Assembly (NCBI RefSeq): GCF_041381155.1
Contig: NC_091134.1
Coordinates: 13,766,008-13,830,007, forward strand
Source of the DNA: Argopecten irradians
Lineage: Eukaryota > Mollusca > Bivalvia > Pectinida > Pectinidae
DNA: 64,000 nt
Direction of reading: 5' to 3'
Part shown: positions 23,901 to 35,730 of the stretch, one piece after another
Position numbering within the stretch: the first letter of the stretch is position 1
Layout of the letters: every line of letters begins with the position of its first letter
Translations under genes and position numbers: made by a program
Notes under the pieces: model-generated
Told to the model about the DNA's origin: nothing
The model's database searches: none
The model's input: the letters and a program-made list of their open reading frames with translations, nothing else

Positions 23901-26900
23901 CTCCATCTGCTTCTGAAACCAAGTAATTTAAACAATTTAGACAATTGATTGCAAATGATTTGAAATTGCATGGTTTTTTATCATAGGATAGAATGGTCAA
24001 TTTTTTTCTGAACAAAGTTTATAAATAATATATAAAACCTCTACAATGTAATAAGCCAGGTTGGATACATATGTGCTGATACACCGGTCCAAGTATCGTT
24101 TTGTTTAGATACAGCGCATCCTATAATTGCCGGTCGGAAACCATTATTTACAGAAACAGAAACATGACCGACTTGATATCATTAAAACGCCGCTTAACAT
24201 TTCATGACGTTTATTAACGATTATATTCAACTCACCTTTAGTTCCACTTTCTTGTCTTCCGAAGTTATATACATGTTGCATTCGGCGTGCATCTAAAACA
24301 CGATTAAACATTACCAGTACAAATCGTTTTATACGCATGGTAGTTAATGCTGTACCACAAAATTAAAATTCTGAAAATGTACTCATCTGAATGAATGAGA
24401 TATTTTATTGATTTAATTTTAAACCATTATATCCAAACTTCAGTTTGATGTTAAATGTCTATTTCGAAGGCAAAAGAAATGTAAAATCATTTGATTTGTC
24501 AAATATCCTAGTATGGATTTTCTCACTACAATACAAGGAAATGTATGTCTGGTAAACTTTTACTTTACTGATCAGACGAAGACATGATAAAATGTCTTTC
24601 AATTGTACCATGATACTAATGCATGACTTGTAGTTTGGCCCTTAAAGACCTTACTTGTCGACGGGCCGTATAACTCGAACAAACAATGTTAATTTTTTGT
24701 ACTTTTGTGAACGGTCCCTTTTTTATTGTTTGGTCCCTGCATACTTAGTTCACATTGTTATATATATATTCTTGCCCTACCTAATGTCGATATGACAACG
24801 CATAATGCGTATATATCTTAAATACCAGTATATCAATATGCTTTGCTGATTGCAGTGACTGACTAGTTCTGATGTACAATTAGTTTCCAATGTGCTAAAT
24901 AAAAATCTAGATTACTAAGCTCTTTTTTCACAAAATCACAAAAGAAGACTTCAGAAAAAAGGAAAGTACTTTTTAAAATTTACAATATATATCTGCCTGA
25001 AAACGTTAATGACATACCTTGACGTGTGCGGTATGCACGCCAGATTTTCTTTCCTGAAATAAAAGTAAGCTAAGACATAAACATGTTTTTACTTTCAAAT
25101 ATGGGGTTTCGTAATCTAACATTATAGAGGCTTTGTAAAGGCCCACTACCTTTCCGGAGCAAAATTAATAACAGTTGGGTTTCATTTCACTGTTTTGCCT
25201 TCTGGCGCAGTGATAATCAGCTACCGCGCGGCATTTAGGACGACGGCGGGAAACATAAGACGACCCGCGTTATGAAAATTAACATTTTATTTATTTAAAT
25301 TAAATAGTTCAGTAGGTGATGATAAGTGTAGAATTACCGGTAAGTTAATAACTTTTGCGACTCTACAAAATTATCAATCTCGTTTTACATTTCCATTTTA
25401 AAAATTAAAAGCCGTTTCGGAAAGGTAGTGGCCCTTTAAATATAATCTCATACTTACCAATACTAATGATCCCCAATAAAAACAGAACTGCACCACAGAC
25501 GACTAGTACTGGTATAAGGATTTCTCTGTAACAACGGAAAAATAAAATATTCTTGTAATGTGAAAATGTGCTTAAATTCCCCTAGCTGCATCAAAATTAA
25601 CTGTTTTAATTAATTACCTGTCATTACTACATGTTAATCTGGTAGCCCTTCATCCCAGTATGCCACAGGCCAAATATCAGGTCTCCAGGTCTTTGAGTTA
25701 TTCACGAGACATCACTTAAAGATTTTAGCCTATTTGACCCATGTGACCTTAAATGAAGGTCAAGGTCCTTCATTCGAAAAATATGGAAACCATTCGTCCA
25801 ATCATGTCACAGGCTCAATATCAGTTCTCTAGGCATCTTAGTTATTCATAAGAAGTCGTATTAAGGTTTAAGCCTTTTTGAACCCTGAAACCTTGAATGA
25901 AAAACAAGGTCCTTCATTTGAATAAACTTTCTAGCCTTTCATTCCAGCATGTCACAAGCCCCATATGAGTACCCTTGGCCTTTCGGTTCTTGAGAAGACG
26001 TTCTTTACAGTTTTGAGCCTTTTTGACCCATGTGACATTGAATGAAGGTCAAGGTCATTCATTTGAACAAACTTGGTAGCCCTTCATTTCCGTAGGCTAC
26101 ATGCCAAATATCAGTATCCTGGGCCTTTCCGTTATTGAGAAGAATCGTTTAAAGTTTACACACGGCGGACGGCGCACGGCGACAGACGATACATGATGAC
26201 AATAGATTATGACCTAAAAATACTTTATGGTGAAATTACTTTGGTATCACTTAACATGATATTTGCAAAGGATTGGTATCGTGCAGTTTCTAAAAACAAA
26301 CTAAACTTATTTAATTTACTCACGTATAATTAACCGTGTTATTAGCTGGGGACAGATCGGGAACTGCAGTAAAAGTCTGCTCTCCTGCATCACAAACAAA
26401 CAAATTGAGGATTAGAAAAAAAAAGTTACTATTCTTTGTTTATAAAATTGAAAATGGCGATAGAGGAAGGAAAAATAACAAAAATAATTGTCTTACCTTC
26501 TGGGCGAGTGTGTATAGGTAAATCACTTTCAGTGGTTGTCCTAGCATTGGTTGTTATCATTCTTGTAGACGTCGTGTAAGATTTGTTTGAGGTTAGTTTA
26601 TCCATTTCTGTTGTGTTACGGCCCGAAACTGTGAACAGTATAAGTTTATGATAAGATTGGTGTCCTTGTTTGCTCCATTTCGATTCGTTAAATTAGTATT
26701 AACATAACGAAACTCCAGTGGTCATATTTGTATGATATCTGCCTCATCAGGGAAGTCCTTTGAATTTACAAAAGAAAAATAGACAGACGAGACAAGTCAA
26801 CGTTACAAAAGCTGCATATACTGAGTACAAATAGCTTTATTCATATTTTTCTTCAAACTTACTGTCTGTTTATTTGTAACTACATCCTCAAAAACACACA

Positions 26901-29900
26901 TATATATTCAATAACTGATGAACTGATCAAGTGTCGGTCGTATCAGCTCTAACCACATCTAACGAATATATTCATCACATCTGATGAAGATAACATTATA
27001 GTTATCAAAACGTCTCCACAATAACTGCGTTGCACAATCTATAATAGTATAGCTCCCCTTACCAACCTGTGGAATATGTTTCATAACATAAACGTACATA
27101 TTTAGCATTCCTCATTTTTGAGCGCATGTCACACTAGAAATTTTGCTTTTTCATATGATTGCGCTAATTATGTGTTTTGGGAGTCGAGCGCAAAATGCGC
27201 GAATGCATCAACTTGTTCAATACAAGTTCAAAATCGGTTTAGCGTTAAAAAAAGACTGCGCAAAAATAAATACGCTTACAGTATGTGATAATGAAAGCTC
27301 GCATGGCAACAGCACGTTTGTCAGAAGTACCTCCATTTAACCCTTCAAACATTTCTTATATCGAAGTCCCATTACCAAGTAAACGTCATGCATTTGGAAT
27401 GATAAGATAGAGATAATGCAGAAAAGCCCGAAAGCGCGGTATATAGAAACGTCAACTTACTGCCGTGCATGGAAGTCGAGTTAGCGATCTGGTGATGAGG
27501 AGAAACCGGTAAATATATGATAACAATTAAACCTAATACATTGTATGTGGCTCTCGACAATACATCTCTTTGTCAATTGACACAACTAACGTACATCTTC
27601 GAGTAACATATGTGTATATTTTACAAATTCTAAACGACAATAATTGTTCAGCAGTGCAAATAAGTGATTTTGTGAGGTTTTGATGACGACGGTTATTTTA
27701 TCAGAACTAATAAAATGACTGGTTAATGCAATCAGAAACATTAGATTCATAGAGATTGGAAACTCCTTCTTTATTGACAGGCAGCGGGACATCCATTTCA
27801 TATGCGTTTTCCCTTGGCTAACTATTTTCAAGTGTATTCTATTACACATGATATTTCTGCATCAATACAAAGTTCAAACATAATATTTGTTAATAGTAAT
27901 AATGTTTGAAATGACCAATTGTTCCGATTAGCATGAAAATTACCACTTTTACCTGCTTTTCGAAAATCGGCAATTCAAAACCGTTAGTGCATATTGTTTT
28001 AGTAGTATATAAGTTAAAATATTGTTTTTTGTCTGTCCGAAATCGTACTCAAACCATCTGAACATTTCTGAACTTTTGTAAAATATCAAAGTTCTTTTCC
28101 TCTATATGATTATTTAAAAGTATATCGAAAACCCCTAAGCACATACAGAGGTACATCTGCTTATCGTGAAAATGGCGGAGTTGCCAATCTCTATGTATGT
28201 TTCTGATATAATGCATATATTATACATCGTTGAGATGGTAAAAGTATAATAATAACGAAATGTCGGTCCCAAAAGTGCGGTGTCTAAGTGCTATTTCATA
28301 CTCTTTTTTTAAGTTGTTTTAAAGTAATTACAGATTGTGTACGTTGTAAATATGGTGTGTGAAATCAGAATAAGGTATTAACCACTGTTTAAAGATGCTC
28401 CACCGCTGACAAATGGTATTTTTTCTTTATTAAAAACAAGAGCAGACGATTTAGTATTTTTCTTCAGTTACAAAAGTTACTTAATTTACACCATTACCGC
28501 CGTTGAAAAGCTTGAGCTTCTAATATTATTTCAAGTTGAATATATAAAAAATAATAAATTGCATCCCGAAAAAATCCCGTGGCACTATTTCCTATATGGA
28601 ATGAAGTACTGATTGCTCATGCACCAAAGGCAAAATAAATTATTTTGTATTATTTTTTTGTGTTAATTAGACATATATATACACGATTAAACACCAATTA
28701 TTGTTCAAATGATGAATATAATTTATGTTCTGTCGGCGGTGGAGCATCTTTAACTTTGATATGTTGTATGTCTATATTTTACTTCTTAGGTGTGTTTGAA
28801 CATACATAGGTAGCTTAGCTTATAAAAAGTGTGCATGCATCGGGATTAATATAAGGTATCACTGCTAACTCGTTTATTGTTGTGTAGTTTGTAAAAAGTA
28901 AATGTAACATGAGTATACAGCACGTACAAGGACCATTTATTTGACAAAATTCTACTTTATAAAATTTTACACAACGAATCCTTTTTGACATTGTCATGCA
29001 AATCACATGTGTAACTTATATCACGCAAATGAAAGTGATATATAGGCATGCAAATTATCACTAATTTAAATAGGGCTAATTACTAATATTTATTATAAAG
29101 TTATTTTAATAACACATAATATTTAAATTACAGTATTGTTATTCGATAACACATGTTTAAATCAACCATTGTTCGTACCTGTAGTATTCTGGCGACCACA
29201 TTGACCGTTGGAAAGCTCAACCTCTTCATCCTTACATCTGAAAATGTTTTTTTTTCATGTTTATCAAAGTCTCCTTGCAAGATCGACAAAAAAATGTAGA
29301 AATATTTGTCAAAAGCTTACTTCAAATTGAATTTGACAACTTTAGAACGTATCTTTGGAAATAATATCTGTTTAACACTTAGAATCATTTGGCATTTCAT
29401 TCAAATAATTACAGCAATAACTACAATACAAAGGGATCCTTACCTGACCATATTAACCTTCATACATTCTCCATGTCTATTTTCTTTGTAATTCTCGGGA
29501 CAGGTACAAGAACCTACAAATCAAACTTAAAATGTAAAACCAAAGTTTAAATAAGATGTATTATCGTATACCTTGTAGATCATAGCTCTGAAAACTGTCA
29601 ATAACTCATTCAGCGGATTTTCTCCACCTACTAAACCCATAAAATGACATTCTTTGTTAATAGGAAACATGGCGTCGTCATTCAAGAGATATTACGTCCT
29701 GCATCAACATTACCTGACATGTTGTGTGTTTACATTAAAACGTGTTTGTTTATTGACTACGAAAAAAAAACCCAGAAATGTATGTGATATCACTTTTAAT
29801 GAGGTACGATGTCACTTTCCATCAGATGTTATATCATTCAAGATTGCTTGACATCTGCCAGGCTTTGTATCAGCTGGTAAAAGTTTTACATTCTTCGTTT

Positions 29901-32008
29901 ACACAAATACATTGATTTGTTTGTGATAAACAAACTCTCTGATAATTAGTCCTCGAGGTCTGATGTAAGCTCTCGGACCTTTAACACTCTGACTGATACC
30001 ATGATCGATAAAATAAGTTCTGAGGCATGTCAGTCAGGGAGGATCTTCTTTTTACTTCTAGAAAAATGGGTTCTTACACATTGAGGAAGAATGACCACTG
30101 CTCCAAGCCGAATGATGATTTTGGGACTGGCTATAACTAGCAAGTTTGCTATAAAATAGATAATCGGCTAATGATGCAAGGCTTCTATGCTAAATGCTAG
30201 TAAATAGACATCTGACCCGAGTATAAGGACATTTTTGAGCAACAAAGAAAGCCATTTTTAACTTCAAGAACAAAAGCTACCTACATTTATTATCGTTAGT
30301 TTAACGTCATGTTAAGAGCCAGTGTCATTTAAGAATATGGCAGGTTTGTTGGTGGAGGAAAGCCAGAGAACCTGGAGAAAAACCACCGACCAGCGTACAG
30401 TACCTGGTAACTCCCCCACCTCGGATTCGAACTCGTGACCCAGAGGTGGAGAATTTGTGGTAATATGTCGAACATCTTAACATCTAGGCCACCGCGGCCC
30501 CAACTACCTACATGAATGCAGTAGACTGTATAATATACAAAACCAGGAGAATTTCAACATTTTGTTCCGTTTACTCAGTCATCAATAGAAAACAAATTCC
30601 TTAAAAATGGTTACTTATTCATCATAAGTTAATATGCATCTTATTTTCATCTAACTCCATTAAAGCAGCATGTATGCAATCTAATAATTTACTCATTCAT
30701 TGCGGCCAAACAAAAGCCCTAGAGTCATTATAAACCACAGGAACCTGGAACTATACGTGTACATATATATATATATACGGTTTGTTAGAAATTCGTGTCA
30801 GGTCCCTGTGATATAAACCAGAAATTAAATGCAGAGAGGCACTTACAGTCCTGAAGCAGAGTTTGGTTTCCTTTGCAGGCATATTTGCGACAAAGATCTT
30901 CCCGTGATCCACAATAAAGACGTGCGCTGTCACACACGCACTTTATAGTCCCGTCAGTCTGGACCATTGGTATGGTTTCTGTAAACAAATCACAATGTTT
31001 AAAGTAAAGCAAATGTACATGTGCACGTATACAAGGCCTACAGAACATGTTATATGGTCATCGTTGATGTTCTGGAGTTTATTATCTTGAAAAATCATAT
31101 GTAATATATCGACCTACGAAAGGATATTTTCTGTCAAACCTTTAACTAGTTACTTGATAACTCCGTGTAGACATAAACATCCTGCCATTTGAGTTTTCTC
31201 AACTATTCAAGTTTTAATTTACTACAAAACTAGCTTGTATGTCATGATGAAAGTATGTAGCTGTGTCATTGCAAAGATATTTCTGCGACAATATTTTACA
31301 GCCTACAATGGGATTTCGTGGCACAAACCAGCTCTACAACTGCAGAGACACAAAACTGAAATTACTACCACAGATAGCAAGATTATGTTCATCGTCACAG
31401 TCTCTATATTTAATTCTCTAATTCAGGAGTAATTTTAAAACCATAACCAATTTGAAAACACTAAGCTACTGTACAATTTTTTCATAAATATACACTGTAC
31501 TATTCACCAAATATATACATATTATGTATGTATAAATATACCGGTTCGGCTAATAATGAACAATAGGACTAACACTGACTATTGTGATGTGTTTTGCTTG
31601 TTGGTAAGTAAGTGTGGTACTTGAGGGAACAGATTGAGTCATACTTCAGATTATAATCATGATACCGATGAATGACACATCTTCTTTTGTTTTTCCTACG
31701 CCAAATCTTGAAGTCATATCGATGTGTATCGGTCGTGTCTATATAACACTCATGAGTATTACATATTATAGTACACTGTATTATCGTTAGCTATTTGTTT
31801 AGATTTTAATCTCTTAAATTTTCAAGCGAGAACTTTTGAAAAAAAAATCCTAAATGTACTACTTCATACCATATGTTACAGGCATTGATTTGGTAACCTC
31901 TTTATAATTACCTGGGAAGTCGCACATCTTCACCCCTACTGTCGTTCTCAGTACAACGAATGCTGATGCCTTCAAAAACAAATGCTTTATATTTTTTTCG
32001 AACAACAT
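20535..32008 (-). CDS. Gene 1: single-pass type I membrane receptor, cysteine-rich ectodomain (13 exons)
   Basis: Exons in order of translation: 31912-32008, 30847-30978, 29444-29513, 29179-29237, 26497-26628, 26324-26384, 25458-25525, 25018-25053, 24236-24292, 23859-23912, 22622-22735, 21608-21673, 20535-20905. Every junction is GT-AG and in frame; total 1317 nt, 438 residues plus stop. Layout: N-terminal hydrophobic leader (about 1-28), Cys-rich module (29-119), Ser/Thr-rich stalk with several N-glycosylation sequons (120-184), transmembrane helix (about 186-206), 232-residue cytoplasmic tail. It is a paralogue of the gene at 52121-62588: exons 2 and 3 have identical lengths and matching cysteines. 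I do not recognise the family; EGF-like or EB-module-like folds are possible. A surface receptor or adhesion role is inference. Introns hold MITEs, a tandem-core repeat and a SINE. Confidence 0.78.
21608..21673 (-). CDS. Gene 1 exon 12: cytoplasmic, tyrosine-bearing
   Basis: 66 bp, phase 1 to 1, ATGACAG acceptor, GTAAGA donor. Reads [20 protein letters not shown] then AY; three tyrosines, no canonical ITAM/ITIM. Confidence 0.78.
22622..22735 (-). CDS. Gene 1 exon 11: cytoplasmic, acidic
   Basis: 114 bp, phase 1 to 1, TTTAAG acceptor, GTATAT donor. Begins [20 protein letters not shown] and ends [13 protein letters not shown]; low complexity, acidic. Confidence 0.75.
22891..23046. mobile_element. 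MITE with ~46-bp TIRs, in a gene 1 intron
   Basis: Left TGGGACTAATTCACGTACCA-CGTGATACC and right inverse GGTATCACGTGGTACATGTA-TTAGTCCCA. About 156 bp in the intron between exons 10 and 11. The + and minus frames at 22929-23381 overlap it and are accidental. Confidence 0.85.
23859..23912 (-). CDS. Gene 1 exon 10: cytoplasmic, acidic
   Basis: 54 bp, phase 1 to 1. Reads [18 protein letters not shown]. It resembles the orphan segment at 54038-54093 of gene 2 (DYDGNDNDSLLTDD). Confidence 0.8.
24236..24292 (-). CDS. Gene 1 exon 9: cytoplasmic
   Basis: 57 bp, phase 1 to 1, TTTTAG acceptor, GTGAGT donor. Reads [19 protein letters not shown]. Confidence 0.8.
25018..25053 (-). CDS. Gene 1 exon 8: 36-bp microexon, stop-transfer
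   Basis: Reads [18 protein letters not shown] acceptor and GTATGT donor. Aligns with NRKKILKYLKEKDA of gene 2. Confidence 0.82.
25136..25438 (+). mobile_element. MITE, 'AGGCCCACTACCTTTCCG' family, copy 1
   Basis: Left TAAAGGCCCACTACCTTTCC, right inverse GGAAAGGTAGTGGCCCTTTA. About 300 bp, in the intron between gene 1 exons 7 and 8. A second copy in opposite orientation lies at 55238-55502; both contain the segment read here as ACTTTTGCGACTCTACAAAA. Confidence 0.85.
25458..25525 (-). CDS. Gene 1 exon 7: transmembrane helix
   Basis: 68 bp. Encodes [18 protein letters not shown] plus IISIG, an uninterrupted hydrophobic stretch; the next exon supplies the basic stop-transfer residues KKIWR. Confidence 0.9.
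25622..26215 (-). repeat. Tandem-core repeat with 'AATGAAGGTCAAGG' units, copy 1
   Basis: Four diverged ~145-bp units with GGTAGCCCTTCATCCCAGTA, CAGGCC, ATATCAG, GTTATTCA, TTTGACCCATGTGACCTTAA and GAAGGTCAAGGTCCTTCATT, ended by CGGCGGACGGCGCACGGCGA near 26165. The same end and units recur on the + strand at 36240. Lies in the intron between gene 1 exons 6 and 7. Confidence 0.8.
26324..26384 (-). CDS. Gene 1 exon 6: juxtamembrane stalk
   Basis: 61 bp, phase 1 to phase 2, GTGAGT donor. Reads [20 protein letters not shown] with sequons NNT and NYT. The phase change matches the exon before the TM exon in gene 2. Confidence 0.8.
26497..26628 (-). CDS. Gene 1 exon 5: Ser/Thr-rich stalk
   Basis: 132 bp, phase 1 to 1. 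About 44 residues rich in Thr, Ser and Asn ([19 protein letters not shown] ... [13 protein letters not shown]), with sequons NTT and NKS. It occupies the place of the FN3 domain of gene 2 and looks like an O-glycosylated spacer. Confidence 0.8.
28388..28753 (+). mobile_element. 'GATGCTCCACCGC' MITE, copy B
   Basis: The best preserved copy: GTTTAAAGATGCTCCACCGC at the left, GTCGGCGGTGGAGCATCTTT at the right, about 366 bp. In the gene 1 intron between exons 4 and 5. Confidence 0.85.
29179..29237 (-). CDS. Gene 1 exon 4: end of cysteine-rich module
   Basis: 59 bp. Reads [20 protein letters not shown], matching RCKVGMIELSNGQC in gene 2. Ends in phase 1 with an N-glycosylation sequon (NTT). Confidence 0.85.
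29444..29513 (-). CDS. Gene 1 exon 3: cysteine-rich module
   Basis: 70 bp, same length as in gene 2. Reads [19 protein letters not shown]; completes an EGF-like C-x-C-x-C cluster with the split Cys of exon 2 and the CK of exon 4. Confidence 0.87.
30336..30501 (-). mobile_element. tRNA-derived SINE, copy 1
   Basis: Read on the minus strand it starts GGGCCGCGGTGGCCTAGATG, then a box A-like TGGCCTAGATG and a perfect box B GAGTTCGAATCC, then a non-tRNA body containing GGTGGTTTTTCTCCAGGTTC and CTTTCCTCCACCAAC. Pol III promoter boxes in a tRNA-like head define this SINE class. In the gene 1 intron between exons 2 and 3. Confidence 0.85.
30847..30978 (-). CDS. Gene 1 exon 2: cysteine-rich module
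   Basis: 132 bp, phase 1 to phase 1, TTTACAG acceptor, GTAAGT donor. Encodes residues 33-76, with [18 protein letters not shown] then [14 protein letters not shown] (last Cys split across the intron). The gene 2 counterpart keeps C-x-C, YCGDREDLC and the final LL-x-x-C. Confidence 0.88.
31912..32008 (-). CDS. Gene 1 exon 1: start and leader
   Basis: ATG at 32008; 32 codons plus one base, then GTAATT donor. The leader reads [18 protein letters not shown] followed by MCDFP, and CDFP matches CDFP at the same place in gene 2. The leader carries Lys/Arg residues and is a less classical signal peptide than that of gene 2, so the exact start is uncertain. Confidence 0.65.
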
Positions 32009-33232
32009 AAAACAAAAGACAAACGTAAAATAAGACAAAGATCAAGTGTTGATAAAAACCAATGAAGCAAAAACATTTTGTAATCCATAAATGACTTCTC
32101 TGGGATATTTGGGTATAAAAACAGTTCTATAATGCATTTGTGTTAAGAGTTTAACAAGGAGATGTCACTAGCAATCCAATCAAGTGTTGAGTTGAACATG
32201 TATGAGCAATGAGCAGCGTATAGCACATACATGTATTAACAGTGACCACAAATTACAAATATCAACGAAATAACCCCAATCAGCGGTCTTATTTCGTCTC
32301 GAACAATTTTTTGAACAAAATCTCGTGTGCTTGCAGATCATATACAGTACAGTTGTATATAAAGTCGATGTAAAAAGTATAATGAAATAAGACAGCTGGT
32401 TAACTCTATCGGACAAAGCTTGTCCTGGAGAGTTAACCGGTAGTCCTATTCTGTTATATGTGGACAAATTTACACCCAAAGTTGTAGGGCAGTAAAATTG
32501 CTCTTGGTATTCACCAAACATTTCCACCACAACGCAATACATGTCTGATACCGCATTGATTTGAATTTATAATGTTATGAAAAAATGGAATACCTTTAAT
32601 TATCCAGTGCTGTACTGCAAATCAAACACCATAATAGTTTTCAATCTTTTACTTAATAATAATATAATTTTAATGAAATACCATTACGGTTTAATAAATA
32701 TATCTAAATATCTGCGACTTTGCATGTTTATATGTGAACGATATGAATATTCTATCGGAGGGTCACGCCATGTTGTTAAACCCGAATGTTTGCGAAGGTT
32801 TTACAACATTTTGTGACACCGACGTTTGAATATCTCTATCCCTCATATCCAAATGTGAACGAGAATGTTTCTCTCATACCTCGAGGTTTTATTGCAATTT
32901 TAGAACTACATAGTATGATATAATGCCATTATGAAAATAAGTTCGAAAAACTCGTGACTGCAAGTATATGATGATTGCGTGATATCATCAACGCAAATCG
33001 TTGTTTGCAAGTTTTATAGTAAAACCAGACTAGTTTCTACAGAAATGTAAAACTGTTACCGAGAAAATAGTAATATTGCTGACGCCATGACGTCACGAGT
33101 CCGTATACATATATACATAGCCATATCATATGCATATGTAGTATGAGATTGACTTTTGATCGAGTGTCTTGTTGAGGTCTCCGTATATCGACACAGTATT
33201 ACACATATATCATATATACAGATGTCCATTCA

Positions 33233-33345
33233 TCGAAAAAGTTGACTCGAGAAAAAGTTAACTCGAAACGACTCGAAACTCGAAAAGGTTGACTCGAAAC
33301 TCGAAAATGTTAATTAGAAACTCGACACTCGACAAAAATTACGAA
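33233..33345. repeat. 'GACTCGAAACTCGAAAA' minisatellite
   Basis: Five to six imperfect copies of a ~20-bp unit built from GACTCGAAACTCGAAAAGTT. Confidence 0.8.
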
Positions 33346-34558
33346 TTCCTCGTGTTATATACATGTAGTATGATAAAATAGTACTAGTGTTTATCACAGC
33401 TTGAATTTGATAACGCATTATCGAACTTTTAAAACTGACTAAAAATCGTCGTCACACCCATATAATGGTAATAAACATTGCGAATACAGTTACATTACAA
33501 TTATATAAATATTATATTAATGTAATATGCTATCTGTATAAAACAGAGCAAAATATTACCATGCTGAGGTACAGAGCTGGTGTAGCTTCCATGGTAGCCA
33601 GACTTAGTATGACAGGTAGCCGTCTAAGTTTGGTGTCATGGCTGCCAAAAATAGACTGACGGTTATTTATATATTTATGCAATATATAGACTTAAAACGG
33701 TTTTGCCCAATGATAAAAATAACAGGTACGATAAGATATAATCATATATAAGTTTTGATCTACAGTATACTGTCGTGTGTAATGCAAGCGCTATTTAACA
33801 AGGATTTTATAGCTAAAAAATACACAACATCCTGTTCATGTGTACACATGTATATATGTATATACACATATGTCAGGAATCAAATTCATTATATTTTACA
33901 TTGACAATGAAATACGCAGACAAAAGTTTTTCGAATGTCACACAAAATGTTCATAACACAGGAACAAACACATAAAGTACATTTGTATATAATTTTCCAC
34001 TAGAATATACATGCATATATTAGTATCATGATTCATGGATAACAAAATTTCATTCTAGCTTCATATGCATGTAGCAGATCTATACAGTGTATACATGTAC
34101 TTTTATTGGAGGAATATGGTAGTTTAAAGCTTGTTTTCCTTACAGTCCAATCTGAACAAGGACGTATTAGTCCGGTGGCTTATGTCGGGTTTTGGAGATT
34201 CCGTGGGCACTTCTTGATGAAGTTTGACACCATATACCAAAATGTTCAGTAGGTCATCCTCTTTCGGAAAAATGATGGTGTCAATTTTTTTGACAATGTG
34301 GTGAGGTCAAAGTTAGGGGTGAAAGGTCATATGGTCAAACATGCAATAATACCTTCTTTGGCAGCCAGAACTTCAAGTTTAAAAGTAGATCACCTTTTAG
34401 TTCCTATCATTTTAGCATTAAGTGTGCTAATTATATTTAGTGGAATGTTTTTAAATGCTTTTAGATAAATATTTTGTCAAGATAACACCAAAAACTCAAT
34501 TTTGGTCATTTTAGGGACGTATATATGAGACTTATAAATCATTGATATGAATTTATGG

Positions 34559-34650
34559 CCCCTGATGTAAAGGTTTATTTACCCGAAAGCTTGCCCGAGG
34601 GAATTTACATCTAAGGGTAAATAAACCTTCATATCACACTGTCACTGGGG
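34559..34650. repeat. Small foldback, ~25-bp arms
   Basis: CCCCTGATGTAAAGGTTTAT-TTACCC is inverse to GGGTAAATAAACCTTCATAT-CA...GGGG. A HindIII-containing AAGCTT centre. Confidence 0.75.
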
Positions 34651-34921
34651 ACATGAACTATTTTCTATACCAAAAGTTCGCGATTACCTAAGTATAGGTC
34701 TATACCCTGTGAGTAAATATTACTAAAATCCAATTCACGGCGAGTAAAAATTGTCGTTCAATCGAAAAGGGGGGGGGAGGATTGACTCCGTGTGAAAGAT
34801 GCTCCATGTGAAAAATGATTGGTCACCCACGATACGATAGGCCTATTTAAAGTAGCTGCAATATTGTAGCTCAAAAGACTTAAATAGACAGATAATGGTG
34901 TTCTCGTATATTCGTTCTATA

Positions 34922-35380
34922 TTTAAAGATTCTACACCTCTGACACTGAAATCGTAGAAATCGTATGGTGTTTTTTTTCTAAAAAAAAAAAAAGAAGAAG
35001 AAGAAGAAGAAGAAGAAGAAGAAGAAGAAGAAGAAGAAGAAGAAGAAGAAGAAGAAGAAGAAGAAGAAGAAGAAGAAGAAGAAAAGAAGACGACTACAGA
35101 AGTTACTTTGCAAAGTTCGAGCTTCTTACTTTACTTATAGGTAAAAATATCTTTTCTAATAAACTGCGTCCCGAAAAAGATGTGACTACATTCTATGTCA
35201 TATATAGAATAAAGTGCTGATTGCGAAATTACGAATGCACCAAAAGCAAAACAAATTATTTTATATTATTTTTTGTTTTAATTAGACATACATATGTAGG
35301 CCTATAAACACACGATTAAACACCAATTATTGTTTAAATGATGAGTATAGCTTGTGCTCTGTCGGCGGTGGAGCATCTGT
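34922..35380 (+). mobile_element. 'GATGCTCCACCGC' MITE, copy C, with AAG array
   Basis: Decayed left end TTTAAAGATTCTACACCTCT and good right end GTCGGCGGTGGAGCATCTG. An A-run and about 30 AAG units (34981-35090) lie inside and account for its greater length. Confidence 0.8.
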
Positions 35381-35730
35381 TTTATTTCCCTTTTCATGTG
35401 ATGTGTTTCAACTTATCACAAACACTGTTTTAAACATGAGGTGTAGTCATATTATTTAATTCTACATGTACCTACAGGGCGGTATACAATGTAAATTTAA
35501 CGGTCCATAATTGTTAATTAGACCAAGGATTTATATTATTCATATACGTCCTTGATCATGAGTAGCGCCCACGTACGATGTACCATACTGACTTGTGCAA
35601 GTCTATGTGATATACTAATTCAGGTGAATATAACCGATAAATGATTGCGGAAACTACATGTAGCTAGTATAGCCTGTTGGGTGGATGATATTTTGCACAG
35701 AGTGGATAATATTTTGCACAGGCCTTCAAA

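Larger units (their letters stand above)
32009..35730. other. Intergenic between gene 1 and gene 3
   Basis: Holds the minisatellite, foldback and MITE listed separately. Several short inverted pairs, e.g. GGTTAACTCT...AGAGTTAACC at 32398-32440. Upstream of gene 1 this should hold its promoter, but no element is recognisable. Confidence 0.4.

Noticed and set aside
27440-27520. Extra gene 1 exon between CACCAG and GTAAGT
   Set aside because: The 28-bp interval would break the phase-1 frame that exons 4 and 5 already satisfy.
30380-30501. Functional tRNA gene
   Set aside because: Boxes A and B are present but there is no cloverleaf with acceptor stem; the body and a second copy at 57421 show it is a SINE.
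32180-32542. 120-codon minus ORF upstream of gene 1
   Set aside because: No domain or signal features, and it overlaps a small inverted repeat.
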